Positions 36,220 through 46,938 of a stretch of DNA of 64,000 nt are shown in pieces. Each line of letters starts with the position of its first letter. Position 1 is the stretch's first letter. The position numbers were made by a program, and so were the translations under genes. Origin of the DNA: Acanthosoma haemorrhoidale (lineage: Eukaryota > Arthropoda > Insecta > Hemiptera > Acanthosomatidae); assembly GCA_930367205.1 (NCBI GenBank), contig OV884009.1, positions 78,575,189 to 78,639,188 on the forward strand, given 5' to 3'. The notes under the pieces are model-generated. The model saw only the letters and a list, made by a program, of their open reading frames with translations. It did no database searches and was not told the origin of the DNA.

Positions 36220-36929
36220 AGTACAATTGACCGAATGCTGATCCGGTGATTCTAAATGTATAGTACCAGTATCGCTTATTACATTGTTTTGATAAGAGTT
36301 TTGTACATAATGGAATTAATAGTTTTCCATTATATTTTATTACTGATCAGTTGTTCCGGAAACAAGTTTAATTATCATTTTTTTTATAGCGTTAGTTAAT
36401 CGGGATATATTGTACTATTTCATATAATAACTACACCAAAATGTTAGAAATCAAGTATGGAATACCACCGTCCCTGTTTAATAGTCGACTGTGCTGACGT
36501 TGTTGAGTTCAGTCCCTTCCTTCGATTCTATTATTAGGATCTGGGACCCCTTTAATTATTTATTAATTTTCGTAGTGGTCAATTTGAACTTAAATTGTTT
36601 ATTATCGGAACATAATTCTGAAATTCATGAAGGTGAAAAGTAAATGTAATGCTTTTTAGCTAACATTTTGTACGATTAAAATAAATAGTTGAGGTGTATT
36701 CCGTGTGATAAATTGTGATTTTTATTTTACCTTAACTTAATAAGAAACTTAGCTAATAATAACTTATCCTTTTATATTTACTAAGGTCCACTCTTTCTCC
36801 TAGTGCAGCATAGTGGGGGGTCGGGGTATTCAGAGAGAGTTGAAAAAATTGTTTCAAAGAGTGCAAAGGTAGTAAAATCAGGTTTGTAGCATTCGACGTT
36901 CTCTAAATGATTGCAAACACAATTTTCCA
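36220..36929. other. AT-rich DNA, short repeat core
   Basis: Contains AGTTAATCGGGATATATTG at about 36393, a short relative of the TTAATCRGGA core noted for repeat D. No coding motif. Confidence 0.4.
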
Positions 36930-37510
36930 GGCTTGGTGGTGCGATATGGGGAACCAGGTTTCCAGCCTCAGGAACCCTCTACCAGGCCGTGGAGTTTGGA
37001 GTCATAAGATATGCTCTACTCGTGATCGGCATAGCACTAGATAGGCTGGCGCACAAAGAGAACGTCACAGTTGTGACAGATACTAGTGGCAGCGGCTTCA
37101 GTAGACTTGGTCCTTCCTCCAGGAACTACGCCTCCGAGGTAATGCGAAGAAAAGCCTTCTAAGGGAGTTTCTGCTTCCCCTCCAAGGACGATTGAAGAAG
37201 AACCTAGGAAGGAGAAGGTCGCCCACCTTAGTGACTGGACCAGCAACAAGGGCATCGATGCGTGGAATGCAAGGTGGATCAATAGCACGAAGGGTAGTTC
37301 GTTTTTGTTTTAGTGCCCTAAGGAAGTACTTGCCCTGGAGTTCCCAGGTGCTATAGGGAGCATGGCGGATTTCGATTCAAGCTTTACGAGCATATAAGAG
37401 CTGCGGACCCCAATTAACCACATCGCAGGGATAGAGATACAGAGCAGGTCGCCCTCACCAGTCGAGCTTTGGAACAAGGGAGAGCACGGATCATACACTC
37501 GATCGGCTTG
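36930..37510 (+). mobile_element. Possible non-LTR RNase H region (R1/Jockey-like), decayed
   Basis: The first frame contains GGAIWGTRFPASGTLYQAVE and later VTVVTDTSGSG, which resemble the FQAExxAI and xxxSDSQAA sections of a retroelement RNase H. A second frame downstream gives DAWNARWINSTKGSSF and FxCPKEVLALEF, similar to the WxxxWxxSxKGxxxxxxxP segment that follows RNase H in R1-type ORF2 proteins. The region is clearly GC-richer than its flanks, as expected for former coding DNA. Frame changes and stops are present. The assignment is tentative. Confidence 0.42.
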
Positions 37511-39446
37511 GGAGAGTCAGACTCACTGTTTTCTATTTAGTAATTTTCAAATAAATAGCTTTGATATAATAGTCAACGGCTAGAAACCTTTTATTTTTTG
37601 AACTTGTTCATGCCGCCTTTCTTGAAAACGAGAATATTGTGAAGAAGATGGAGAGAGTTGCTTTAAGAACTTTGTGTAAGAGTGTGTATGGGGCATTTTA
37701 TGGGAACTCAAAAGGAACTCAGTCAATTGCTACCTTAGTGGAATAACACTAGGTAGGCTACATATGTGCACGCTCAATTACGTACATGTCATATCGTTCA
37801 GAATAGGAAAAAAAAGATAAATAAATCATTAAAAAATTTAATGACCTGGAAATGTTGATTAAAAAAATTTTAGTTGCTCTGTGCTTCTATGGGAACCTTT
37901 AGCCTTAACTCAATTATTTGAGTTTCAATATCTAAAAAACAATTTACATATCACCACTATTAAATGTTCTAGCATAAAATCAGATAATTGCCGCTGCTTG
38001 TTTGTATTTAGCTTTACATTTGAAAATTAATAGTTTTAATTGTTTGAAGATGTTTTATAACATTACCTAAATTTTAAAAAGTTACTATGTTAATATGACC
38101 AAAATTTTATTTTATTACTTATTGATTTTGACTGAGATAATTCTAAGATCCAAAGATCTCGGTTGTGGCAAACAGTGGGGAACACAAACAAATAACTTTG
38201 CTGGGAAAAGAAGAGGAGAACTGCGGGGACAACAGTTTCATTTGCTGAGCTTCTCCCATTTAATGAAAAGCTATCACGACCCGGCTTCCAGCTCCAACCC
38301 CACACCCACCTTCCACTTCTACACAAAGACTGTCTACATCACTCCCCACTAACAGTCACCAGCATTAACTCTACTTCTAATACGGCGTTTATACTCAAGA
38401 TACAACATTATCTAGATGAAAAATCTCAATTATACTGACCCTAAACAATATTTAGGCAGCCTAATTACATTTGTCACTTGGGCAATACTCGTTTAGGTTG
38501 TGGTGGTAGTAATATTGACTATAGTGGCCGTCATGAAATTAGACGCTTGGGATGAAGTTGTTACTTGGCGTGGTATTGCCACATACTGGCGGTGGTGTGG
38601 GACTAATCATTAATTTGCTTATTGCTTAGTGATTGACATTATCGAAGTAGAGGGTTAACGAGGATAGAAGAGAGGTAGTGCACAGAGCGGCAACAGGGCT
38701 AGTCATGTATTGCGGGTCTCAAACTTCTAATTTTGTGACGGCTACTATTGTACGTATGAGTTTGCTACAAGGATTTTCGCATGACTTATGTCCGAGTAAC
38801 TAAGCCACTTTTCGAATTAGAACTTAAATTAATTGTTCAATGCGTTTAAACTTTTATTTTGCTTACACTCGATGAAAATAAATATATGAATGTATAAGGT
38901 GAGAGGAAAGCAGCTGATTCTTAATGCAAGGGTACTATAGTCTTTGTATCAACAGGTGTATTTATGTCAGCAGTTTTGTCTTTTTTATAAGTAGATGCAC
39001 GGATTATCAATGTTTATGAATCTTTGATCCATGGCTTACGGAGCAAATTCGCGTCATGTTTATGTCGCGTATTATGATCGGATGCGGACAAATATAAACT
39101 CCTAGTCTTTCCTTCAGGGGAGTAGGGACCCTGGTCCTCGTCCATATTTGCACTCCAACCGCTCTCCTATTGGTCACATCTATTTCCCCTGCTCCTTTCA
39201 ACCCCATCCAAGTACTAGGTTATTACGTTAAAGTCATTCAATTTAATAAACATATATTTTCATATTGCTTTCTAATCCAAATTATATACAGTTTTAGTAT
39301 TTTTGTTGCTGTGTATCCCCTGGCCAAGAGACAGATGTCAAGACACAGTGACACATTGTACCTCCACAGGTACGAATTTAAATTCATATATTTATTTTCA
39401 TCGTGTGTAAGCAAAATAAAAGTTTAAACGCATTGAACAATTAACT
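37511..39446. other. AT-rich DNA, nothing recognised
   Basis: Only short frames (85 codons or less), in overlapping pairs on both strands. A GC-richer patch at 38160-38360 lacks any motif I can name. Confidence 0.4.
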
Positions 39447-39507
39447 AGATTCGCCCGAGGATCTATAATTATCTGTAAATTTAAAGGGGCTATGAAAGAA
39501 AAAAAAA
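39447..39507 (+). mobile_element. Jockey family B, 3' terminal scrap
   Basis: GATTCGCC, GAGGATCTATAATTATCTGT and AAATTTAAAGGGGCTATGAA, followed by an A-rich tail at 39499, match the last ~60 bp of the family B 3' UTR at 23368-23440. Only the terminus inserted or survived. Confidence 0.8.
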
Positions 39508-40969
39508 TAATCCAAACTATAACTTAATTCTTTTGGACGTTTCTTCTTCTTTCGATTCCTAATTTCTTAACAGCTTCTAATGCAGAATACAAAAGTACGT
39601 CACAAATTAAAGGGTTATACCAGTATATTCACAAAGAGTGGAACAGGCATTGTGGATTATGTGACCAGGTATGAACAATTTTTTCAACAAAATTTCATTT
39701 GATTCGCATGGTTGATTATAATATCCAGGCTTACAAATGATCCCAGATAGGATAAATGACAAAAATATTTTACTAAACTACCGAAACTCATTTACCAAAA
39801 TATATATAGGGTCCCAATTATGTGACAGCTCCAACTTCACCATCGCGAATGGTAGGTAGTTCTACAAACTACAGTTAACTGGAAATGACGATCAACATTA
39901 TTCCTTCATTTATAATGAATAATTGTAAAAGTTGAAATCTTTATTACTGATAACTACCCTTTCAAATAAAAAAATACTTCCAACAGCTAAAGCATTGGCC
40001 AAAATAAACCTGTTGAAATCGGCCCTGACATAATTAAATATGCGATTTTCATTGTTGGCTTTTAAAACAAATTTTTTTTCATAGGATATTTCCACTACCA
40101 TGGGTAAAATTGAAACTTCGAGCATAATCTGCGAATTAAATAATACTTCAAGAGAGAAGTAGGTTGCTGAATACAAACGGCACATACTTTTATTACGGGG
40201 TGACGGGCATACACATAGACATAAATACGAAAAATATTGTCCCTGTTACATAAAGTACATCCTCTACCTACTTGGCTTGTTAAATATAGAACTAGGAAAT
40301 AGTTAAGCGTTACACTTTTTGTCTCGCTGAAGCAAACTTCAAGCTTTCATTAGAAAGTTTCTAGTAAGTTCTTAACAAGCTGATACCCAACAAATTTACC
40401 GTTATAAACCCATCCCAGAAGGATACTAATACTTGTTCGAGAATTCTCGTTCATTATACACTAAGTGCAGCTTCTTCCTTCATATTCCGCAGCAACTAAA
40501 AACAAACTCAAATACAAACTCAAAACTAACACTGAAGCCTGTGTGCACAACGGACTATAAACTTTGACTGATTGGCTTATTGTTGTTGTTACTTGTTCTT
40601 ACTGATTTTTTATTGTTGTCATACTCCATTGCACATTTTACAAATCTGATCTACTGTAAACTAAAAAGCCGCTACCAGATGATGATTGGATGAATTGAAA
40701 CGGTTGCAAAACTTTATCAATAACTTGATAGTGTTGCTTGAAAAATGTTGGCTGTTAAATACCATAATTTTTTTTGAGAAATAAATTTTTAATAACATTT
40801 TTACATGCAATGAATACACAAAGTATTATAAGCACCTCTTGTGACTTTATTTTTTTTAATGACTTGTTCTTTTTAGAGGCTCTTCAGCCAAAACCACTTG
40901 AAATGAATTTAGATAAAAATACTATAGAAATTTGTTCTGTATGAGCCATTTAACAATGCTTTGAGACAA
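39508..40969. other. AT-rich DNA, nothing recognised
   Basis: A 91-codon minus-strand frame at 39910-40185 is unrecognised. No repeats shared with the rest of the window were noticed. Confidence 0.4.
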
Positions 40970-41249
40970 ACAACTTTATTATGATAAAATTACAATCAGT
41001 CTAATTGGGCAATAAGTTATTGTAATAAATGATCTCATTCATACCATAATTACAATTTAATTCCCTCGCTCATTCATACAGTATTTACAAACAGCCCAGA
41101 GACCTCCCAAGCCCACATGGTTGTCAGCTCCCTCGCCTGCGAAGGAACAAGTGGAGTATTGGGAAGTCAGTCGCGTCACTGGATAAGAGCCAGTGGAGGC
41201 TGACCAAGAGCACGAGAGCCACAGACGTTCAGGACAGGGAAAAACTGAC
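40970..41249 (-). mobile_element. Jockey family A, 3' UTR, left part
   Basis: The 3' end of a minus-strand family A copy, from ACTTTATTATGATAAAATTA to AGGACAGGGAAAAACTGAC. It is interrupted at 41250 by an LTR and resumes at 42089 (CTGACCGTTGTCAGGACTCC). In intact relatives the AACTGGCCATTGCCAGGACT segment is continuous. Confidence 0.88.
41245..41249. repeat. Target site duplication, left
   Basis: CTGAC immediately before the LTR start; the same five bases follow the LTR at 42089-42093. The uninterrupted Jockey relatives have a single CTGGC at this place. Confidence 0.9.
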
Positions 41250-42088
41250 TGTTGTGGCCACTTCTTAATTTCGAGTAATTACAAGTTCCCCTCTTCTCGG
41301 ATCAGAAAATATCTATCCATATTTCAATATGTTTTTAATAAAGGTTATGACGTCAGTGAGAGTAGGGGGAGAAGCTAGTGGGGGAAACAGCCGCAGTTGG
41401 GGACCCATCCCCACCACGACTGGTCTGCTATATAAGCAGCGGGATTAGCTCGAGTTGGCATAACGAACAGGACCGTCACTTGGAATACTACTCTCTCCTC
41501 TCTCTCTACACTAGCGCCTGATCCTCTACTCAAAACCATGGTCTTCTCATTCAACTTCTGCATCTCTCTCTCCTAACCTCGCTATGTTTTAGTCCGGCGT
41601 TGTCAGTCCCCACACCTTTCTAGCGGGAATCCCTGCCTTTGTCTCGCTAAAACTAGCACTTCCTTGGGAGAGACCTCTCCCTCGCGACGACGGTTGCCGT
41701 GGCCCTACAAACTTACCTAGTAGCGTCTCCCACGGCAATCCAGTCTGCTTCTCTCCGGTTCACACTCGCCTTTGGGATCCGGACGGTTTTCACCTACCCT
41801 TAGATACCAAGTGTGAATTCTTGGTCATTCCAAGACCACATAAACCTACCCTGTACCTCTTCTCCTGAACATAGTGCATTGTCGGGGCACACCTAAGATC
41901 TTATGGAGTCAGTTCAAAACGAATTAGGCTGCCTGCTGACTAGGCCACCAGCAAGGGTGAAAGACCACAGGTCCACCCGTCTATCTCTTTCTTGGCGCTC
42001 GCCGGACGGCGGCTAGAGGTTGTAGCGACACTAGCCCGCGGCGGGCGTCTCCTCCCCACTTTAGGGACTCACATATCTGAACCCGACA
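41250..42088. mobile_element. Solo LTR, 839 bp
   Basis: The insert begins TGTTGTGGCC and ends CCCGACA, that is TG...CA, and is bounded by a perfect 5 bp duplication CTGAC. It is much GC-richer than its surroundings and contains a TATATAA box at 41429-41435 with a likely initiation region ~25-35 bp downstream. There is no internal coding DNA, no primer binding site and no second LTR, so it is what remains after LTR-LTR recombination of a retrotransposon. A 5 bp duplication fits Ty3, Copia or BEL/Pao groups; the LTR alone does not decide between them. Orientation is plus, judging by the TATA box. Confidence 0.9.
41429..41435 (+). promoter_or_regulatory. TATA box of the solo LTR
   Basis: TATATAA within GTCTGCTATATAAGCAGCGG, in a position typical of an LTR promoter (U3). 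Flanking sequence is GC-rich. It could still drive transcription rightward. Confidence 0.6.
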
Positions 42089-42160
42089 CTGACCGTTGTC
42101 AGGACTCCCACTGTCACGCATTTACAGCAGGTCACGAGGCCACTGCTATTTTAGTCTTTA
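42089..42160 (-). mobile_element. Jockey family A, right part after LTR insertion
   Basis: CTGACCGTTGTCAGGACTCC then CACTGTCACGCATTTACAGC and AGGTCACGAGGCCACTGCT continue the family A copy begun at 40970. It ends near 42160, earlier than the 29 kb and 62 kb copies. Confidence 0.88.
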
Positions 42161-44703
42161 CATAATTAAGTTGCTTTTGTTTTTAGCAACACCGTTAAAT
42201 TAAATATGGAACATGCAAAATATCATGGCTCTAATTCTGTCATGGGTTGATTTAAAAAAACAAACAATACATTTTAGTTTGTACTTTCAATTGGATACCC
42301 TACTCACTATAATGAAACTAATTATATTTAAATTATAAATCAATTGATTAATGGTCCTTTATTATTTATTTAGATCTTTCTATTTTCACTTCAAATGACA
42401 CTACCATGCAAAATTATCATGCATCTACATAAAACACGTATTGATTTAAAGTTTCGAGTACGGTTTAATGACTTTTTATGATTTCACTAAGTAAGTCTAA
42501 CAACTTAATTACTTTTGTCATTTACGTCTTATGACGTTTTATTGTTTTATTCTCCTCAACATGAAACACAATTCAAATATTAAGCAATTGAGCTGAGATG
42601 CTAAATTACAACTATTATCTATATAGGTAGATTTTAACAGCTAGGTTTTACATAAAAATAAAACTTTAAAACAATTATAAGTCTGATCTTAAAATTAAAA
42701 TGTTTCTACAGAAACATTTTTTAATCTTATTTCCTCGAACATGACAAATTTATGCATGTATCTTAAACCTGAATGGAAGAAAACTCATATAATTTACTTA
42801 AACCAGCTATAAACATATGTTTATAACAGAATGAAAAAAAAAAATTGTATTCCGAGGCTAAGTCCCCTATGAATAACGAAAGTGCTCTGAATAGGGGTTT
42901 ATGTCTGACAAATAAAAATAAATATTATATTATAAAAATAAGACATAAAAAAAACGTATGTTTATAAAATATATGTTACAAATTTATGCACATGAACTCT
43001 TTATAAATCTCTCTTTAACATTCTAAAATATATGCCTAATCAATAGAACAAAAGCTTTAGCAGTAATGCAAAAACATGCACTATATTTAAGCACAAACAC
43101 AGAAGAGCGTTATATCCAAGTTGTTAAATCAGTATCGATTGGAATAAATAAGTGTATTTCTAAATAGCTAATCGAAGATAAAAATGCAGTATCTTTTTTC
43201 AAAGGAGAAATTCATAGAAATATTCTATTATTCAAAATTTAACATTAACATGAATTTACTTTATTAATAGTCCTAACGTTAAATTATCATCAGCCAAGGC
43301 CAATGATAGCTTCTCTCTTTTTAGTGGTTCAAATGATATTCAAATAATTTAATACTACACTAGCCTATGTAATAGCTTATTATAGCTATATAATAGAATA
43401 ACATTTAATTTTACTGATTCTATTTCGATTTGATTACTGACAACAGAGTGTAATCAGTTGAAGTATAATGAATTATTTTTTCAAGCTTATTTTATAAACA
43501 GATCCAAGAAACAAATAGTACAATTATTTAACTAATTTTGATCCTGAATGTTTTGCTTGGGTTTCTAGTGACAAATTTTTATTGACATTCCATTAAATAT
43601 GATAAAAAAAAAAATTGTAACAAATTAGAATAGGAAATACTATTTCACTAATGTTTCAACCAGAGAAAATAAATTATCAATTGTTTCTGGGGTGGATATT
43701 TTCAAGGTATTCAGTAAAACATACAAAAATTTAATTACTGTAACTGATATTATCTGTCACTATGGCTAAGAACAGCTTAATATATAATAAACTACTTTCA
43801 TTTGTACAAAAATCGTTTGGCTGTCACCTGTTTATGTTTACCATGTTAGCTCAAGCTAAACCAATGATGTACATCCTTCAGTAGAACACAAGTTTTACAA
43901 TATTTTGTAATTTTTCAGGCATGTGTACTACGTGAAATGGTAATTTGAACATACTTCTGAAGCTTGAAGAGAACGAGGGTGAAGAATGCAATTACCTCAT
44001 GTGAGACTGGGTCCTCCTATGGGGAACCCGTGGCAGACCTTTGAAAGAAAAAATCTCATTAACCCACTTCCTTGTGAAATAAACCAATTGTCAATATATG
44101 ATTCATATTGATATAATGTTTTATTCTCCGGGAAATAATAATAATATTCATAGACTTTGTTTGCACTCATTTCAAACGCTTTTTTTTTTTTTATTAGCCC
44201 ACAGCACTTCAGCTATCGGACATGTTGTTTTCCCTAAATCTCTATTGATGTCTAAAATTCTTCACACTATGCACATAGAAAATAACCATAAGAAATTATA
44301 TGTATATTTTTCTACTTCTTACTGACATAAAATGATGCATTACATAGAAAAAATTAAACAGCACATAAAATGTCATTATTAGAAAAACAATGTAATATAT
44401 ATATACTAGTTCATTTGTACATCAGTAAGCTACATTTTTTTAGCTTTATCTAGAACGTAATCGAATCTTTTAAATAGGTATAAGCCAAGTAATGGAATAA
44501 AAAAATGATGAAATATAATTGCAAGAGACTTGCAGGACTCGCCATGATTTTCTTGAAAACAAATTATTTGACATTAATAAGACAAAACTAACATGTACTT
44601 TTAAAAAAATAAATCTTCATTACATCCGTTAAGCCATCGCAATGTCTAAAAAAATTCCTTTTAAACAAACAAAACAATGTAAATATGAATGTATTATATA
44701 TAT
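42161..44703. other. AT-rich DNA, nothing recognised
   Basis: About 2.5 kb of very AT-rich DNA. Only short frames occur. A small hairpin is possible at 42867-42898 (CCCCTAT / ATAGGGG). Confidence 0.5.
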
Positions 44704-44782
44704 AGTTTAAACCTAGCCGTTGTTGTTGATATCAGTTCCATTTACTCTCGTTCTCTTTGTTTTAATCGTCTAAAGCCGATAG
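44704..44782 (+). repeat. Left LTR remnant (R-U5 part)
   Basis: Matches 46860-46937 over 79 bp from AGTTTAAACCTAGCCGTTGT to AAAGCCGATAG, with a handful of differences. The right LTR extends ~100 bp further upstream (U3), which is missing here, so this LTR is 5' truncated or lost U3. Confidence 0.85.
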
Positions 44783-44790
44783 ACGATAAC

Positions 44791-44808
44791 TGGTGCCGAA
44801 ACCCCGGA
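44791..44808 (+). promoter_or_regulatory. Primer binding site
   Basis: TGGTGCCGAAACCCCGGA follows the LTR remnant by eight bases. A start with TGG (pairing with tRNA CCA-3') and GC richness are as expected. I do not name the tRNA. Confidence 0.75.
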
Positions 44809-44895
44809 CTACAAACGTTCAGTTAAACGACATGCGGGTGTGTTTTTTTTTAGTTGCTGTTTTTTGCTGTGGTTTTTTTTATATAACCAAGTAAA

Positions 44896-45678
44896 TTGGT
44901 GGACTTACGGCCGGCAGCCTTCGAAGTTCCACTGTTGCCAAAGGAAACATTGGCGAAAGCTCACGCAAACTCCCTGGCTTGGATGAAAGTGCGGGTGGCG
45001 ACGTCGCAAGACCTGAAAAAGGCAATCTCGGACTTAGAGAAATTTTCAGGAGAACTCAGCGAGTTAAGCCATTTTATCAAAGGCAGTGATAGATTTATGG
45101 AGAGAGTGGAAGCTAAGTTGAATGAAGGTCTACTCGATCCAGGCGACACGAAGTTGATTAAGGCAGAACAGGTGTGCAGGGTGAAAAGAAGTATACTAAA
45201 CCTAATACAGGCTGATGAAGACACCCCATGGGCGGTAGTGAAGGAAAGGTTGAAGAAGACATACGGGGGCGGCAATTGGACACCGGAGGAGGACATCTTT
45301 CAGATGTTCCGGGAAACGAAACGACCAAAACAGACAAAAGGGCAGTACGCCAGGGAACTGTTTGCGTGGTATAAGAAGATTACCCAGAAAATGAGAGAGA
45401 CAGTGGATACAGTGGAGGTAGAAGGCAGGATGGCATTCTTAGCAACCATCCTCAAAGCACAGCTGGCCAGAGAGACGGGGAGGAAGGAAAATCTACCGGG
45501 GGACCGGTCCTTCGTGGAATGCGCTCAAGAGATGATGGACGCTAACGCCCGCGAGGAAGAGGTGCAGCTAGAAGCAGAGGAACCTGGTTGGACGAGGATG
45601 ACATACCGTAGGACGAGGATGCAGCAGCAGACTTGGAGAAGAAGAGAAACGCATTATGAGGAGAAGGACGGTGGCTGA
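44896..45678 (+). CDS. Gag-like capsid protein of the LTR element
   Basis: This encodes a 260-codon hydrophilic, helix-rich protein with no signal peptide or membrane segment. Its middle part (LEKFSGELSELSHFI, then VEAKLNEGLL, then TPWAVVKERLKKTYGGG and YARELFAWYKKI) has the alternating charged helices of Ty3-type capsid proteins, which assemble the particle around element RNA. The frame is open from 44887 and has no ATG near its start; the first in-frame ATG is at 44983 (residue 30), so the true start is uncertain. It ends before the nucleocapsid zinc knuckle, which lies downstream in another frame. It is the longest frame in the window and is uninterrupted, so the copy is fairly young or the gag was spared. 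Confidence 0.8.
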   Translation: MVDLRPAAFEVPLLPKETLAKAHANSLAWMKVRVATSQDLKKAISDLEKFSGELSELSHFIKGSDRFMERVEAKLNEGLLDPGDTKLIKAEQVCRVKRSILNLIQADEDTPWAVVKERLKKTYGGGNWTPEEDIFQMFRETKRPKQTKGQYARELFAWYKKITQKMRETVDTVEVEGRMAFLATILKAQLARETGRKENLPGDRSFVECAQEMMDANAREEEVQLEAEEPGWTRMTYRRTRMQQQTWRRRETHYEEKDGG

Positions 45679-45732
45679 ACGGAAGCGGACAAGCCAAGGA
45701 AGAGCTAGAACAAGCGGAAGGAGAGAGGACAG

Positions 45733-45784
45733 ACGATGTCATGGGTGTGGGGAAGCGGGAAGGAAAATGCAAACGGTGGCCTGA
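45733..45784 (+). pseudogene. Damaged nucleocapsid zinc knuckle
   Basis: In the protease frame (shifted by one from gag), RRCHGCGEAGRKMQ resembles the CxxCGxxGH start of a CCHC zinc knuckle, but His is replaced by Arg, no final Cys follows, and a TGA at 45782-45784 stops the frame before the protease. Either a frameshift separates it from gag or this is the normal gag-pol overlap with later damage. Confidence 0.6.
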
Positions 45785-45832
45785 GAAGAAGGCCGGCAGA
45801 GGGTTGACCGCGCGTTATTAATCAATTACAGT

Positions 45833-46369
45833 GTGGAAGGGGACTACGGCGGTATACCCATAATCCGAGTGGCGAGAGGAGTACGGTGCCTGGTAGACAC
45901 CGGAAGTTCAAGCACAATCCTCAGCAGGAAGGCGGCGGATAGATTGTGTATCAGCGAGGAGGCACCCCGCATCCGGACTTGCGCGTGTAGACTTATCACC
46001 TTGGGAGGGCTGTGCGAAATCGAAGGGGAAACGGTAATGGGATTGGATAGATGGGTGGCCAAGGAGGAGAGTTTTAAAGTACACGTAGTAGGGAGGATGC
46101 CGCGAGAATACGAGAGAATAATCGGGTGTGACCTGATAGGAAGAGTAGGAGCACGAGTGATGTACAGAGAGGGAACGTGGTCTATTAGGCTGGGTAAGAA
46201 ATCATACCGGTGCATGGAAGCCGTGAGGGATGGTAATGCGAGGATCGGGGCTATTGATCGGGAGAAAGACTGGAGAGAGTCGATTAAGAGAGACTATGAG
46301 GATATATTCTTCAAGGAAGAGGCCAAACTAGGAGTAACGGGGGTGACGGTGCATGAAATTCCGCTGTAA
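45833..46369 (+). CDS. Retroviral-type aspartic protease, truncated pol
   Basis: This encodes a 178-codon frame. CLVDTGSSSTILSRK near residues 20-34 carries the DTG(S/A) active site of retropepsins, which cleave the gag-pol polyprotein as a dimer. RIIGCDLIGRVGARV near residue 90 is the second conserved (IIGxDxx) element. The C-terminal part runs through a linker to VTVHEIPL, the segment that normally precedes the reverse transcriptase in Ty3 elements; then the sequence jumps to integrase. The start is not ATG (GTG at 45833) and the frame is open back to the TGA at 45782, consistent with expression as part of a polyprotein. Protease looks intact but cannot be translated with gag because of the upstream stop. 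Confidence 0.88.
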   Translation: MEGDYGGIPIIRVARGVRCLVDTGSSSTILSRKAADRLCISEEAPRIRTCACRLITLGGLCEIEGETVMGLDRWVAKEESFKVHVVGRMPREYERIIGCDLIGRVGARVMYREGTWSIRLGKKSYRCMEAVRDGNARIGAIDREKDWRESIKRDYEDIFFKEEAKLGVTGVTVHEIPL

Positions 46370-46541
46370 CAGGGGCAAAGAATTGGTGAGGTACGAAGGT
46401 CCTTTCAGGGTGATCGCCATTCGTGAACACAATATAGTCACGATAGAAAGCATAACACCGCCTATCAAACGGAGGACAGTTCACGTCGAGCAGTTAAAGT
46501 TTCCCGCGGCGGAGCCGGAGCGCCCCACTGGTACAACCTAG
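46353..46541 (+). pseudogene. Integrase C-terminal tail after deletion
   Basis: A 62-codon frame, in a different frame from the protease. LVRYEGPFRVIAIREHNI then VHVEQLKFP are the end of the integrase C-terminal domain of Ty3 elements (YxGPFxV..., HVxxLK). Everything between the protease and this tail is absent, so integrase catalytic residues, RNase H and RT are all missing. Confidence 0.82.
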
Positions 46542-46750
46542 TTACCTTTTCTTAAATTGCTGGTTACGCGCAGTTAGCGTATCGGCCCAAGTGGAATATT
46601 TATTTATTTTTTTTTTTTTGTTGTATTGTATATATCTGTGGGACGTTTTTTTTTTCTTTTCTCTTTTTAAGCTAATTTTTGTACTTAGTTTTATTTAAAT
46701 ATGTCATTATGTTGCTTACCCTAAGTTTACGAGGAATGTTCGTAAACTGG

Positions 46751-46760
46751 TAGGGGGGAG
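46751..46760 (+). promoter_or_regulatory. Polypurine tract
   Basis: TAGGGGGGAG directly before the right LTR; a polypurine tract primes plus-strand DNA synthesis in LTR elements and fixes the LTR start at about 46759-46761. Confidence 0.7.
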
Positions 46761-46938
46761 TTATGGCTCGTGGTATGGCAATGTTAGGCCTAATACCACG
46801 TAGCCCCATGTAAGCAAAGGATGTAAATAGAGATAAAGGATTAGAAGCGCAATAAAGACAGTTTAAACCTAGCCGTTGTTCAGATATCAGTTCCATTTAC
46901 TCTCCTTCTCTTTATTTTAATCGTCTAAAGCCGATAGT
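46759..46938 (+). repeat. Right LTR, about 180 bp
   Basis: Starts AGTTATGGCTCGTGGTATGG after the polypurine tract. It contains a GCAATAAAGAC polyadenylation signal at about 46849-46859 and ends AAAGCCGATAGT. Its last 78 bp match the left remnant. An AGTTA start is known for gypsy-type LTRs, which supports a Ty3/gypsy assignment. Confidence 0.75.

Larger units (their letters stand above)
44704..46938 (+). mobile_element. Ty3-type LTR retrotransposon, internally deleted
   Basis: A left LTR remnant, primer binding site, gag frame, protease frame, integrase C-terminal tail, polypurine tract and right LTR occur in the right order, but the reverse transcriptase, RNase H and most of integrase are gone (junction near 46355). 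The element is ~2.2 kb and GC-richer than the flanks. Both outer flanks are TTATATATA-like (44693-44703 and 46938-46948), consistent with a TATATA-type target duplication, though the AT-rich surroundings weaken that. The gag/protease order and HEIPL ending before RT indicate the Ty3 group. Confidence 0.88.

Noticed and set aside
41375..41563. 62-codon minus-strand ORF
   Set aside because: Lies within the solo LTR; LTRs of this kind are non-coding.
42867..42898. CCCCTAT / ATAGGGG hairpin
   Set aside because: Seven-pair stem only; expected by chance, no T run or repeat context.
44961..46215. Minus-strand ORFs of 111, 76 and 123 codons
   Set aside because: Shadows of the gag and protease frames.
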